From Solimonas sp041659605 (GTDB taxonomy: Bacteria; Pseudomonadota; Gammaproteobacteria; Nevskiales; Nevskiaceae), in contig JBAZXW010000005.1 in the NCBI GenBank assembly GCA_041659605.1, forward strand, positions 160,416 through 224,415: 64,000 nucleotides of DNA. The letters run 5' to 3'. The translations under genes were made by a program, and so were the position numbers. The notes beneath the pieces are model-generated. The model was not told the DNA's origin. It saw nothing but the letters and a program-made list of their open reading frames with translations, and did not search any database. This document shows, one piece after another, positions 45,709 through 53,074 of this stretch (positions are counted from its first letter, which is position 1; the number at the start of each line of letters is the position of its first letter).

Positions 45709-45715
45709 GCCTAAC
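45709..45715 (-). other. attC/attI core-like box at the cassette start, within a ~600-bp non-coding stretch
   Basis: On the minus strand GGCGTTAGGC ends here, matching the R' core (GTTRRRY) at which a cassette would be joined, 18 bases before the cassette ATG. A full attC to the right (45716-45790) is not convincing, so it may be a truncated attC or an attI. The remaining stretch to 46288 holds a 23-bp tandem repeat (separate entry), and I see no gene in it. Confidence 0.45.
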
Positions 45716-46144
45716 GCCGAATTAGATTCGACAAGCTGACAGATAAACCGGCCGCGGTGACTGATAAAGCGGGGCGCGTTTTGTATGCCATTGATCGGCA
45801 ACGGGTTGCCGACGCGGTGTCGGGATTATGGCGCAATGAACGGTACAAAATGACTCTCCCTTGTCCGGTCGGCGATCGAGTGCTTGCGCGGTGTGGCCGC
45901 GTGCGGATCGAGACCCGTTGTGGGTCGGATTAAACGCCTCGCGTCGCTGGGCTGCAAGCGGTGTCCGGAGTCCGGCGCGAGAACGCGACGGGGGAGAGGG
46001 CAGGTTCGGCGCCGGGGTGGGCGGGTCAGGGCGCGTAGAGACGCGGCGGCGGAATCAGCACGATGTCGATTCAAGGCCACGTGAGGATGTGAGCCGCGGC
46101 GGATGGATTTCCGGCTGTGTGGCTACGGCGCTTAGGAGCACTGG

Positions 46145-46266
46145 ATTCCCGCCTTCGCGGGAATGACGGTGCCGCCTTCGCGGGAATGACGAGCGTGCCT
46201 TCGCGGGAATGACGGTGCCGCTTTCGCGGGAACGACGAGCGTGCGTTCGCAGGAATGACGATTCTG
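46145..46266. repeat. five-copy 23-bp tandem repeat
   Basis: TTCGCGGGAATGACG starts at 46154, 46177, 46200, 46223 and 46246, an exact 23-bp period. The spacer after it alternates between GTGCCGCC and AGCGTGCC, making a 46-bp higher-order unit. The fourth and fifth copies have single changes. The first copy is preceded by ATTCCCGCC, completing the common ATTCCCGC/GCGGGAAT hairpin. There are no spacers, so it is not a CRISPR. Confidence 0.9.
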
Positions 46267-46288
46267 TTGAGGCCGCGACACGGTCGGT

Positions 46289-47377
46289 TCAGGTGGTCGC
46301 GGCCCTGGGGTGAAATCGGTTAGCGCGGCGGAAGGTGCCGAAGTCGTTGAAGCGCACCCCCATCTCGCGCAGCACTGCGTGCGCTTTGTGGGCGGTGAGC
46401 TGGCGGATGTAGAACGGCTCTTTGACGACGAAGTGGTGGATCGCGTGCGTGCTGCCGAAGTTGAAGCAGAACAGCTGGAACGGCAGCAGCCACCACGCGT
46501 TCAGAACCTGGCATTGCTGCATCACGTTGCGGGCTTCGACGTCGCCGTAGTAATGCATGTTGGAGCTGATGAAGTGCAGGCAGAACGTGCGCAGCAGGCT
46601 CGGCAGCATGTAGACGACCGCGAACACGTCGAGATAGGCGAGCGTTGTCTCCAGCGCGGCGGGCAGGGCCGGCGCCAGGCCGACGAGCGACGACGCCAGC
46701 AGCGCGACGTGCGCAACGACCCAGGCGTGGAACACGGCGTAATAGAGCGTGCCGAGCGGGAAATACGCGCGCAGTTGCTCGCGGCCCATGGCCTTTGCCG
46801 CGGCGCCGGATGCCGGCTGCTGCGAGCGGATGTAGGCCTTGGTCGCCCGCACCATGGTGGCGGGGCGCAGGTAGACCGCCAGCATGTTGTCGCCGGTCAT
46901 CAGGAAGCGGCGCAGGCCCCAGCGCTCGCCATTGGTGATGCCGCGTTCCTCGAGGTCCGACTCGGTGCCCGAGAACTTGTGGTGGTGCAGATGCAGCTTG
47001 CGGCGGACGAAGGGGCTGATGGTGCTCGCGCGCGCCAGCCATCCCAGTGCCAGCAACAGGTCGTTGGCCCAGGGAGTCTTGCGGAAGTACATCAGGTGGA
47101 TGAGGTCGTGTTCCAGTTCATGGATGAACGACGCGAAGATCGCGGTCACCGGAATACAGAGCCACCACGGAATGACGCCCTGCGCGTAGAGCACGCCGCT
47201 GGCGATCATGCCCAGCAGCGAGAACGCCATGATGCTGGCGCCGATCGCATCCTGGCGCTGCAGGATCGGGTAGCGCCGGCGCAGGTCGGCCGAGGCTTCT
47301 GACACGACCGCCTTGATGCGGGCGGTTTTCTGTTCGTCGGTCAACGCGGCTGCGGCGGTCTGCCTGCTCAAAGTCAC
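46289..47377 (-). CDS. membrane fatty-acid desaturase family protein
   Basis: 362 residues from GTG 47377. Three histidine boxes of the membrane di-iron desaturases are present: HELEHD (about residue 110), HLHHHKF (about 155) and HAIHHFV (about 310). Hydrophobic helix pairs lie between them (IGASIMAFSLLGMIASGVLY, PALPAALETTLAYLDVFAVV). Alkane hydroxylase-like or carotenoid/sterol oxygenases of this fold are alternatives. GGAG six bases before GTG 47377 is better than the upstream TTG at 47449, which would add a Pro/Ser-rich tail. Confidence 0.82.
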   Translation of the reverse strand: MTLSRQTAAAALTDEQKTARIKAVVSEASADLRRRYPILQRQDAIGASIMAFSLLGMIASGVLYAQGVIPWWLCIPVTAIFASFIHELEHDLIHLMYFRKTPWANDLLLALGWLARASTISPFVRRKLHLHHHKFSGTESDLEERGITNGERWGLRRFLMTGDNMLAVYLRPATMVRATKAYIRSQQPASGAAAKAMGREQLRAYFPLGTLYYAVFHAWVVAHVALLASSLVGLAPALPAALETTLAYLDVFAVVYMLPSLLRTFCLHFISSNMHYYGDVEARNVMQQCQVLNAWWLLPFQLFCFNFGSTHAIHHFVVKEPFYIRQLTAHKAHAVLREMGVRFNDFGTFRRANRFHPRAATT

Positions 47378-47482
47378 TGGATGCTCCGTCGGGGAAAATG
47401 GCGACGGCGGCAGAGTAGGAAATGAGGCGGGATCGGCGCTTGTCCGCAACCGCCAATCGTTTGGCTGTGGGCGCCAAATCGC

Positions 47483-49993
47483 TTAGTTCGGCCACCAGCG
47501 GATCAGGTTGTTTTCGATCGGCACTGCGGCTTGTTCGTGATACGGAAGCACGCGCGGCGTGAAGTCGGTGGCTGGCCGGTCGGTGGCGACCGTGATCTCG
47601 TAGCTCCAGGCATTGAGGGCGCCGTCGATCGGCAGGCCGCGCTGCATCGACCAGTGCGATGGTTCCGTCGTGTTGCGGGGCTCGGCGTACACCTGCACCG
47701 CGACCGCATCGGCCGGCACTTCGCCCAGATACAGTTGCACGTGCAGATGCCAGCCGTCGGCGGTGCGGTCGATGTCCAGTTTGCCGAAGCGGATCTGATG
47801 CCAGCCGGTGGCCAGCGTCTGCTGCCAGCGCAGCAGGTCGGACGCCGCACGTGCGCCATCGGCGCAGCGGCGCATGCAGGCGGCCGCAGCGGGTCGGTAG
47901 ATGGCGTCGACGTACTCGTCGATCATCCGGTTGCTGGAGTACTGCGGAGCAAGCGACACGAGGCTGCGGCGGACGCGCGCCAGCCACCGGCGCGGGATGC
48001 CCTCTGAGTCGCGCTCGTAGAACAGGGGCACGACTTCCTGTTCGAGCAGGCCGTAGAGTTGCTCCGCTTCGGCGGCGTCGGTGGCGGCGGCGGACTCGCG
48101 CTCGGCGCCGATCGCCCAGCCGACATCCGCGGAATAGGCTTCCTGCCACCAGCCATCGAGCGTCGACAGGTTGAGGCCGCCGTTGACCAGCACCTTCATG
48201 CCCGAGGTGCCGCATGCTTCCCACGGCCGCCGCGGCGTGTTGATCCACACGTCGACGCCCTGCACCAGGCACTGCGCAAGGTTGATGTCGTAGTCCTCGA
48301 CAAAGACGACGCATGCGCGCAGCTCCGGGCGCTGAACGAATTCGCTCCAGGCGCGGATCAGGCGCTTGCCTTCGGCGTCCTGCGGATGCGCCTTGCCGGC
48401 GACGACCAGCTGCACCGGGCGTTCGGTGCTGGTCAGCAGGCGCACCAGGCGTGCCGGATCGGTGAGCAGCAGGTTCGGCCGCTTGTAGGCGGTGAAGCGG
48501 CGCGCCAGGCCGAGTGTCAGTGCATTGGGGTCGAGGACATGCGCCGCGGCTTCGACCGTCGCGGCATCCAGGCCGCGTTGTCCCAGCTGCCGCGCGAGAC
48601 GCCGGCGCACTTGCGCGACCAGCTCCAGGCGTTCGTCGCCGACGAGTTTCCACAGCGCGTGATCGGCGACCTGCTGGATGTCGCAGACCACGGCCGCGAG
48701 ATCGCCGCGCCAGCGGCCCTTGCCGCAGGTTTCGGTCCACACGCGGTCGGCGGCGGGGGAGTCCCAGCCGGGCACATGCACGCCGTTGGTGATGTGCCGG
48801 ACCGGCACCTCGTGCTGCGGCCAGCGTGGAAACAGGCTGCTGAACAGCTGCCGGCTGACGTCGCCGTGCACGCGGCTGACGCCGTTGACCGCTGCGCAGC
48901 TGCGCAGTGCGAAGTAGGTCATGTTGAACGGATCGGACGGCGAGCCCTGCAGCGGCTGGCCGAGACTGGCCAGAGCGTCCTCGTTGACGCCGATGTCTTG
49001 CGCATAGACGCGACCGTACTTGCGCACCAGTTCGATCGGAAAGGAATCGAAGGCCGCGGCGACGGACGTGTGCGTGGTGAACACGTTGCCGGCCCGCGTG
49101 GCCCACAGCGCCTCGGCGAATCCGACCTTCGCGCTGTGCATGAAGCTGCGTGCGCGCTCCAGCGTCGCCAGCGCCGCGTGGCCTTCGTTGAGGTGACAGA
49201 CCTCCGGTTGATGGCCGAGCGCCATCAGTGCGCGCCAGCCGCCGATGCCCAGAACAATCTCCTGCAGAAAGCGCGCTTCGGGCGCGGCGGGATACAGCGT
49301 GTTGGTGATGCCGCGGTCGGCGGGGCTGTTGAACGGGTGGTTGCTGTCGAGCAGCAGCAGCGGGACGCGCCCGATCTGCGCGCGCCAGACCCGCAAGGTC
49401 GCGTCGCGCCCGGGCAGGTGCAGCTGCACCGACAGCCATTCGCCATCGGCGCCGAGCGCAGGGGCGATCGGCAGGTCGCCGGGTACGTTCGCCGGATAGA
49501 ACTCCTGCTGCGCGCCCGCGCTGTCGAGCATCTGTCGTGCGTAGCCCTGCTGGTAGAGCAGGCCGACCGCGACCATCGGCAGGCCCAGGTCGCTCGCCGA
49601 CTTCAAGGTGTCGCCGGCGAGCACCCCAAGACCGCCGGAGTACAGCGGCAGGGCTTCGGCGATGCCGTATTCAAGGCAGAAGTAGGCGACGAGCGGCGCG
49701 GGCGCGGCACCGCTGCGCTCGAACCAGGCCGGCTTTTCGAGATAGTCACGGCGTTCATCGACGGCCGCGGTCAGGCGTTTACGGAACGCCTCGTCCTGCG
49801 CCAGCTGTTCGAGGCGGCGCTGCGATACGGCCTGCAGGACCAGCCACGGATTGCGGGTGCGCGCCCAGATGTCGGCGGACAGCGCCTCCCACAGTCCGTC
49901 GGTCGCGTGATTCCAGGTCCAGCGCAAATCCAGCGCGAGATCGGCCAGCGCTTCGAGTCCCGGCGGCAACCGGCTGGCGAAGAACGATGTCAT
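47483..49993 (-). CDS. glgP: alpha-glucan phosphorylase with DUF3417 domain (long form)
   Basis: 836 residues, GT35. The N-terminal ~110 residues (LADLALDLRWTWNHATDGLW) are the DUF3417 domain of the long alpha-glucan phosphorylases. The catalytic part follows with VAYFCLEYGIAEALPLYSGG and the pyridoxal-phosphate lysine in EACGTSGMKVLVNGGLNLST. It is clearly diverged from the short form at 34242, so the organism has two phosphorylases. It stands apart from the glg cluster. An FNR-like box at the proper distance from a -10 suggests use under oxygen limitation. Confidence 0.92.
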   Translation of the reverse strand: MTSFFASRLPPGLEALADLALDLRWTWNHATDGLWEALSADIWARTRNPWLVLQAVSQRRLEQLAQDEAFRKRLTAAVDERRDYLEKPAWFERSGAAPAPLVAYFCLEYGIAEALPLYSGGLGVLAGDTLKSASDLGLPMVAVGLLYQQGYARQMLDSAGAQQEFYPANVPGDLPIAPALGADGEWLSVQLHLPGRDATLRVWRAQIGRVPLLLLDSNHPFNSPADRGITNTLYPAAPEARFLQEIVLGIGGWRALMALGHQPEVCHLNEGHAALATLERARSFMHSAKVGFAEALWATRAGNVFTTHTSVAAAFDSFPIELVRKYGRVYAQDIGVNEDALASLGQPLQGSPSDPFNMTYFALRSCAAVNGVSRVHGDVSRQLFSSLFPRWPQHEVPVRHITNGVHVPGWDSPAADRVWTETCGKGRWRGDLAAVVCDIQQVADHALWKLVGDERLELVAQVRRRLARQLGQRGLDAATVEAAAHVLDPNALTLGLARRFTAYKRPNLLLTDPARLVRLLTSTERPVQLVVAGKAHPQDAEGKRLIRAWSEFVQRPELRACVVFVEDYDINLAQCLVQGVDVWINTPRRPWEACGTSGMKVLVNGGLNLSTLDGWWQEAYSADVGWAIGAERESAAATDAAEAEQLYGLLEQEVVPLFYERDSEGIPRRWLARVRRSLVSLAPQYSSNRMIDEYVDAIYRPAAAACMRRCADGARAASDLLRWQQTLATGWHQIRFGKLDIDRTADGWHLHVQLYLGEVPADAVAVQVYAEPRNTTEPSHWSMQRGLPIDGALNAWSYEITVATDRPATDFTPRVLPYHEQAAVPIENNLIRWWPN

Positions 49994-50016
49994 GCGCCTC
50001 CACGTCAGAGCGTCCG

Positions 50017-50058
50017 ACTATGCAACGGCGCCTGGCGCGCGGCGCTGATTTGCGTCAA
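50017..50058 (-). promoter_or_regulatory. FNR/Anr-like box and -10 of the long glycogen phosphorylase
   Basis: CTGAT-TTGC-GTCAA at 50045-50058 matches TTGAT-N4-ATCAA at 8 of 10 positions. On the minus strand a CATAGT -10 (50022-50017) puts the start near 50010, which leaves the box centred at about -41.5. Binding is inferred only from sequence. Confidence 0.45.
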
Positions 50059-50112
50059 GTCGTGGCCCGGTCGCCGTGACCCGTCTGCCGCGACGCTGCG
50101 GCGGCGCGGCAA

Positions 50113-50141
50113 TTGATATGACGCCTCGCCGAACGTAAAGT
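50113..50141 (+). promoter_or_regulatory. sigma-70 promoter of the SDR gene at 50217
   Basis: TTGATA (50113-50118), 17 bases and TAAAGT (50136-50141). Downstream, CCGACAGGAAC is directly repeated (50185 and 50197), so the ribosome-binding AGGAA is present twice before the ATG. Confidence 0.5.
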
Positions 50142-50216
50142 GCCAGCGTCTGATGTCACGATCGGCAGTGCCATTTCTTATTTCCCGACAGGAACCCCGA
50201 CAGGAACTGATTCTCC

Positions 50217-51050
50217 ATGAAGAACTTCAAGGACAAGGTTGCAGCGATCACCGGCGCGGGCTCCGGCATGGGGCGCGAGCTTGCGGTTGAGCTGGCCAAG
50301 CGCGGCTGTCATCTGGCGCTGTCCGACGTGAACGATCAGGGCCTCGCCGAGACCGTGAGTCTGGTGGGCGACACCGGCGTCAAGGTCACGCACGCGCATC
50401 TCGACGTGGCTGACCGCAAGGCGGTGTTTGCCTGGGCCGACGCGGTCGTGCGCGATCACGGCAAGGTCAACCTGATTTTCAACAATGCCGGTGTTGCGCT
50501 CGGCGCCACCGTCGAGGGCATGTCCTACGAGGACTTCGAGTGGTTGATGAACATCAACTTCTGGGGCGTCGTCCACGGCACCAAGGCGTTTCTGCCGTAT
50601 CTCAAGCAGGCCGGCGAAGGGCACATCATCAACACGTCGAGCGTGTTCGGCCTCGTCGGCATTCCGTCGCAGTCCGCCTACAACGCAGCGAAGTTCGCCG
50701 TGCGCGGCTTCACCGAGTCGCTGCGCATGGAACTGGACATGCAGAACTGCGGCGTCAGCGCGACCAGCGTGCATCCGGGCGGCATCAAGACCAACATCGC
50801 CCGCTCGGCGCGCATGGACCGCAGCGTCGGCCAGCTCGGCATGGATGAATCGAAGGCGAACGCGAAGTTCGAGAAGAACTTCATCACCACCGCCAATCGC
50901 GCCGCACGCATCATCCTGCGCGCGGTCGAGAAGAATCAGCGCCGCGTGCTGGTCGGCCCCGACGCGCACGTGATCGACGGCTTGGCGCGCGCGATGCCCT
51001 CGGCCTATCAGCGCCTGGTGACGCAGTTCAGCAAGGCGGTCATGAACTGA
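50217..51050 (+). CDS. SDR-family oxidoreductase of the DUF3604 unit
   Basis: 277-residue classical SDR: KVAAITGAGSGMGRELAVEL at the start, LIFNNAGVALGATVEGMSYE, catalytic Ser in NTSSVFGLVGIPSQS and Tyr-x3-Lys in AYNAAKFAVRGFTESLRMEL. The extra C-terminal helices (NRAARIILRAVEKNQRRVLV) mark the acetoin-dehydrogenase/oxidoreductase subgroup. Its stop overlaps the end of the HupE/UreJ gene by 11 bases on the opposite strand. A similar start (MIKNFTQRICVVTG) follows the second DUF3604 gene at the window end, so this SDR appears to belong to the duplicated unit. Confidence 0.85.
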   Translation: MKNFKDKVAAITGAGSGMGRELAVELAKRGCHLALSDVNDQGLAETVSLVGDTGVKVTHAHLDVADRKAVFAWADAVVRDHGKVNLIFNNAGVALGATVEGMSYEDFEWLMNINFWGVVHGTKAFLPYLKQAGEGHIINTSSVFGLVGIPSQSAYNAAKFAVRGFTESLRMELDMQNCGVSATSVHPGGIKTNIARSARMDRSVGQLGMDESKANAKFEKNFITTANRAARIILRAVEKNQRRVLVGPDAHVIDGLARAMPSAYQRLVTQFSKAVMN

Positions 51051-52176
51051 TCCGCTGCAGGTACCACGCGCAGCCGAGCGCGAGGATCACCGCGGGCACA
51101 ATGAGTGAGCGAAGCCTCGCCCATTGTGTTGCCAGCCACCACAGCGGCAGCACGAACAGGAGCTGTCCGAACTCGACGCCGAGGTTGAAGCCGAACAGGG
51201 GCAGGGGCGGCACCGTCTGCGCCGCGTTGAGCTGCGCCAGCACGCCGGCAAAGCCGAAGCCGTGAAAAAGCCCGAACAGCGCGGTCTTTGCGCTGTCGAG
51301 CGCCGGGGACGTGCCGTTGCCGATCATGAGCAGAGGCACCGCCAGCATCAGGGCGGGCGGCAGCGCGCCGGCGAACCAGCCCGCGAGAGCCAGCGTTCCG
51401 GCCAGCGCCGCGCCATGCAGCACGGCGTGCCGGTGGCCGGACAGCACACGTTCGGCGGCGGCGCAGACGATGGTCAGCGCAATGAAGCTCTCCACCAGCA
51501 CCGCTGACGGGCGGATCGAACCGAGCGTGGCCAGCGCCAGCGTCAGACTGTGGCCGAGCGTGAAGCCGGTGACGCGCCACGCGAGCGCGCGCAGCGTGGC
51601 GGCGCCGAGCAGCACGGCGACGAGAAACGCCAGATGGTCCCAGCCGAGCAGGATGTGCTCGAAGCCCAGCGACAGATAACGCTGGAATGAAGGCGCAGGC
51701 GGCGCATCGATGCGCGTGTCGAGGCGGATTTCGTTGTTCGCCGCGCTGAGTGCGAAGGGTCCGTGCACGGTGTCCGCAGCCTGCCATTGCAACAGGTGCA
51801 GATGGCCCGGGATGGCGTCGAGCAGGAAGCTGGAGCGCAGCCGGGTCGGTGGACCGGCACAGCGCCAGCGCGTGTCGATCAGGAACTGGTGTCCGGAGAG
51901 ACGCGCGTCGGCGCGCTCCACGGCGCAGGCGCTCGTCGCGGACTCGGGATGAAAGCCGGCGCCGACTCGCTCCGCGATGCGTTCCGCAGTGCCTGCGTCG
52001 AGAGGATCGAGACTCAGCGGGTTCAGCTCGGTCGTCGGCAGGCGCACGGTCGCACGCAGTTCATTGCCGTCGATCTCCCAGCTCGAATACGACACCGAGC
52101 GGTTGTGCGCCCACGCGGGCGCGAGACAGTGCGCGCCTAGCAACAGCGTCGCGAGGACGATCCGCTCAGAGCGCAT
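51040..52176 (-). CDS. HupE/UreJ-like membrane protein (copy 1)
   Basis: 378 residues from ATG 52176. It has a signal peptide (IVLATLLLGAHCLAPAWAHN), a ~160-residue periplasmic domain, then a polytopic region with the family blocks LGFEHILLGWDHLAFLVAVL and TALFGLFHGFGFAGVLAQLN. The His/Asp of H-x5-DHL and the His of HGFGFA resemble metal-binding residues of HupE/UreJ nickel permeases, so transport of a divalent metal is a possibility. It overlaps the parvulin-like gene by 11 bases, so the two are co-translated. A paralogue is at 60665. Confidence 0.8.
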   Translation of the reverse strand: MRSERIVLATLLLGAHCLAPAWAHNRSVSYSSWEIDGNELRATVRLPTTELNPLSLDPLDAGTAERIAERVGAGFHPESATSACAVERADARLSGHQFLIDTRWRCAGPPTRLRSSFLLDAIPGHLHLLQWQAADTVHGPFALSAANNEIRLDTRIDAPPAPSFQRYLSLGFEHILLGWDHLAFLVAVLLGAATLRALAWRVTGFTLGHSLTLALATLGSIRPSAVLVESFIALTIVCAAAERVLSGHRHAVLHGAALAGTLALAGWFAGALPPALMLAVPLLMIGNGTSPALDSAKTALFGLFHGFGFAGVLAQLNAAQTVPPLPLFGFNLGVEFGQLLFVLPLWWLATQWARLRSLIVPAVILALGCAWYLQRISS

Positions 52177-52999
52177 CTGCGATCCTGATCGGCGTCGTGC
52201 TGCGCAGGGTGGACAGCAATTCCGCGAGCGCGGTTTCGGCCTGGCGTCGCGCGAGCTCGCTGCGCACGGCGTCGGCGACGTCTTGGTAGCGCGGCGCATC
52301 GGCCAGGCGCTCGTGCAGCATCAGGTAGAGCAGCACGTCGCCGCTGCGCAGCGGACCAAGTACGCGACCGCGCTCGGCAGTGCGCAACAGTTCGGCCGCG
52401 CTGCCGCCGAGGCGCTGGGCGATCTGCGGCAGCGTGAGCGGCTGCGCCGGCAGATCGATCGGCGACAGGGGTGCGAGCGCTGCGCCGCCCTGCAGTGCCG
52501 ATTGGAGTTCGGCGGGTTCCGGAGGCGTCGCGCCCGCAGGCACCGTCAGCGCACTGACTCGCAGCCGCACCTGCGCCGAGAAGTAAACCGGATCGCGCGC
52601 GAACAGCGCGCGTGCCGCGTCCTCGTCGGCTGTCTCTCCGGCGGTCGTAGCATCGATCAGACCGGCGATCAGGGTCTTGCGCAGTCCCGGATCGTTGCGC
52701 GCCAAGCCGCTGTCGATGACGTGCTGGAACAGCAGCTCCTCGTCGATCAGGCGCTGCAGGATGGCTTTGCGGGCGGCGGTGTCCAGCGGCGCACCGCGGT
52801 CGGTTTCGACCGCCTGCACCGCGCGCAGCCACTGGCTGCGCAGGATGGGCTGTGTGCCGACGACGGCGACGGCGTCCACCGGCAGTGCGCTGCGCCCGTC
52901 GAGATACAGCGAGACCGCCGCGATCAGGCCGCCGGCCAGCACGGCGGCCCACGCCAATGCGGCGCGGTGGACGGTGAAGTAACCTTCAGCGGCAGGCAT
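52166..52999 (-). CDS. parvulin/SurA-like periplasmic protein (copy 1)
   Basis: 277 residues with a single N-terminal membrane anchor (AALAWAAVLAGGLIAAVSLY). A SurA-N-type helical segment follows (AILQRLIDEELLFQHVIDSG, ARNDPGLRKTLIAGLIDATT), then a PPIase-like C-terminal part ending DVADAVRSELARRQAETALA. The parvulin signature is weak (RVLGPLRSGDVLLYLML), so it may be a chaperone rather than an active isomerase. It is followed by HupE/UreJ and faces DUF3604 across a shared operator region; help in folding the periplasmic hydrolase is the natural guess. The paralogue at 59874 has the better parvulin end. Confidence 0.7.
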   Translation of the reverse strand: MPAAEGYFTVHRAALAWAAVLAGGLIAAVSLYLDGRSALPVDAVAVVGTQPILRSQWLRAVQAVETDRGAPLDTAARKAILQRLIDEELLFQHVIDSGLARNDPGLRKTLIAGLIDATTAGETADEDAARALFARDPVYFSAQVRLRVSALTVPAGATPPEPAELQSALQGGAALAPLSPIDLPAQPLTLPQIAQRLGGSAAELLRTAERGRVLGPLRSGDVLLYLMLHERLADAPRYQDVADAVRSELARRQAETALAELLSTLRSTTPIRIADAL

Positions 53000-53030
53000 G
53001 CGTGATGATGGAAGGCGGTTTCGCTAATAA

Positions 53031-53050
53031 TATTGACATCATGTAAACAC
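53031..53050. promoter_or_regulatory. operator-like 20-mer in the divergent parvulin/DUF3604 region
   Basis: TATTGACATCATGTAAACAC contains the dyad TTGACAT-C-ATGTAAA (6 of 7 pairs) and a -35-like TTGACA. It matches the sequence at 59811 in 17 of 20 positions. Both copies sit between divergent genes of the duplicated unit, as expected of a TetR- or GntR-type repressor site. No clear -10 for the plus strand is seen here. Confidence 0.6.
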
Positions 53051-53074
53051 TGGCGGTGATCGGGGGAGTCCAGC

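Noticed and set aside
45716..45790. Full attC or attI next to the R'-like box at 45709
   Set aside because: No matching R'' box or symmetrical inner arms were found, so only the core-like box is reported.
46145..46266. Possible CRISPR array
   Set aside because: The 23-bp units are contiguous with no unique spacers, and no cas genes are nearby.
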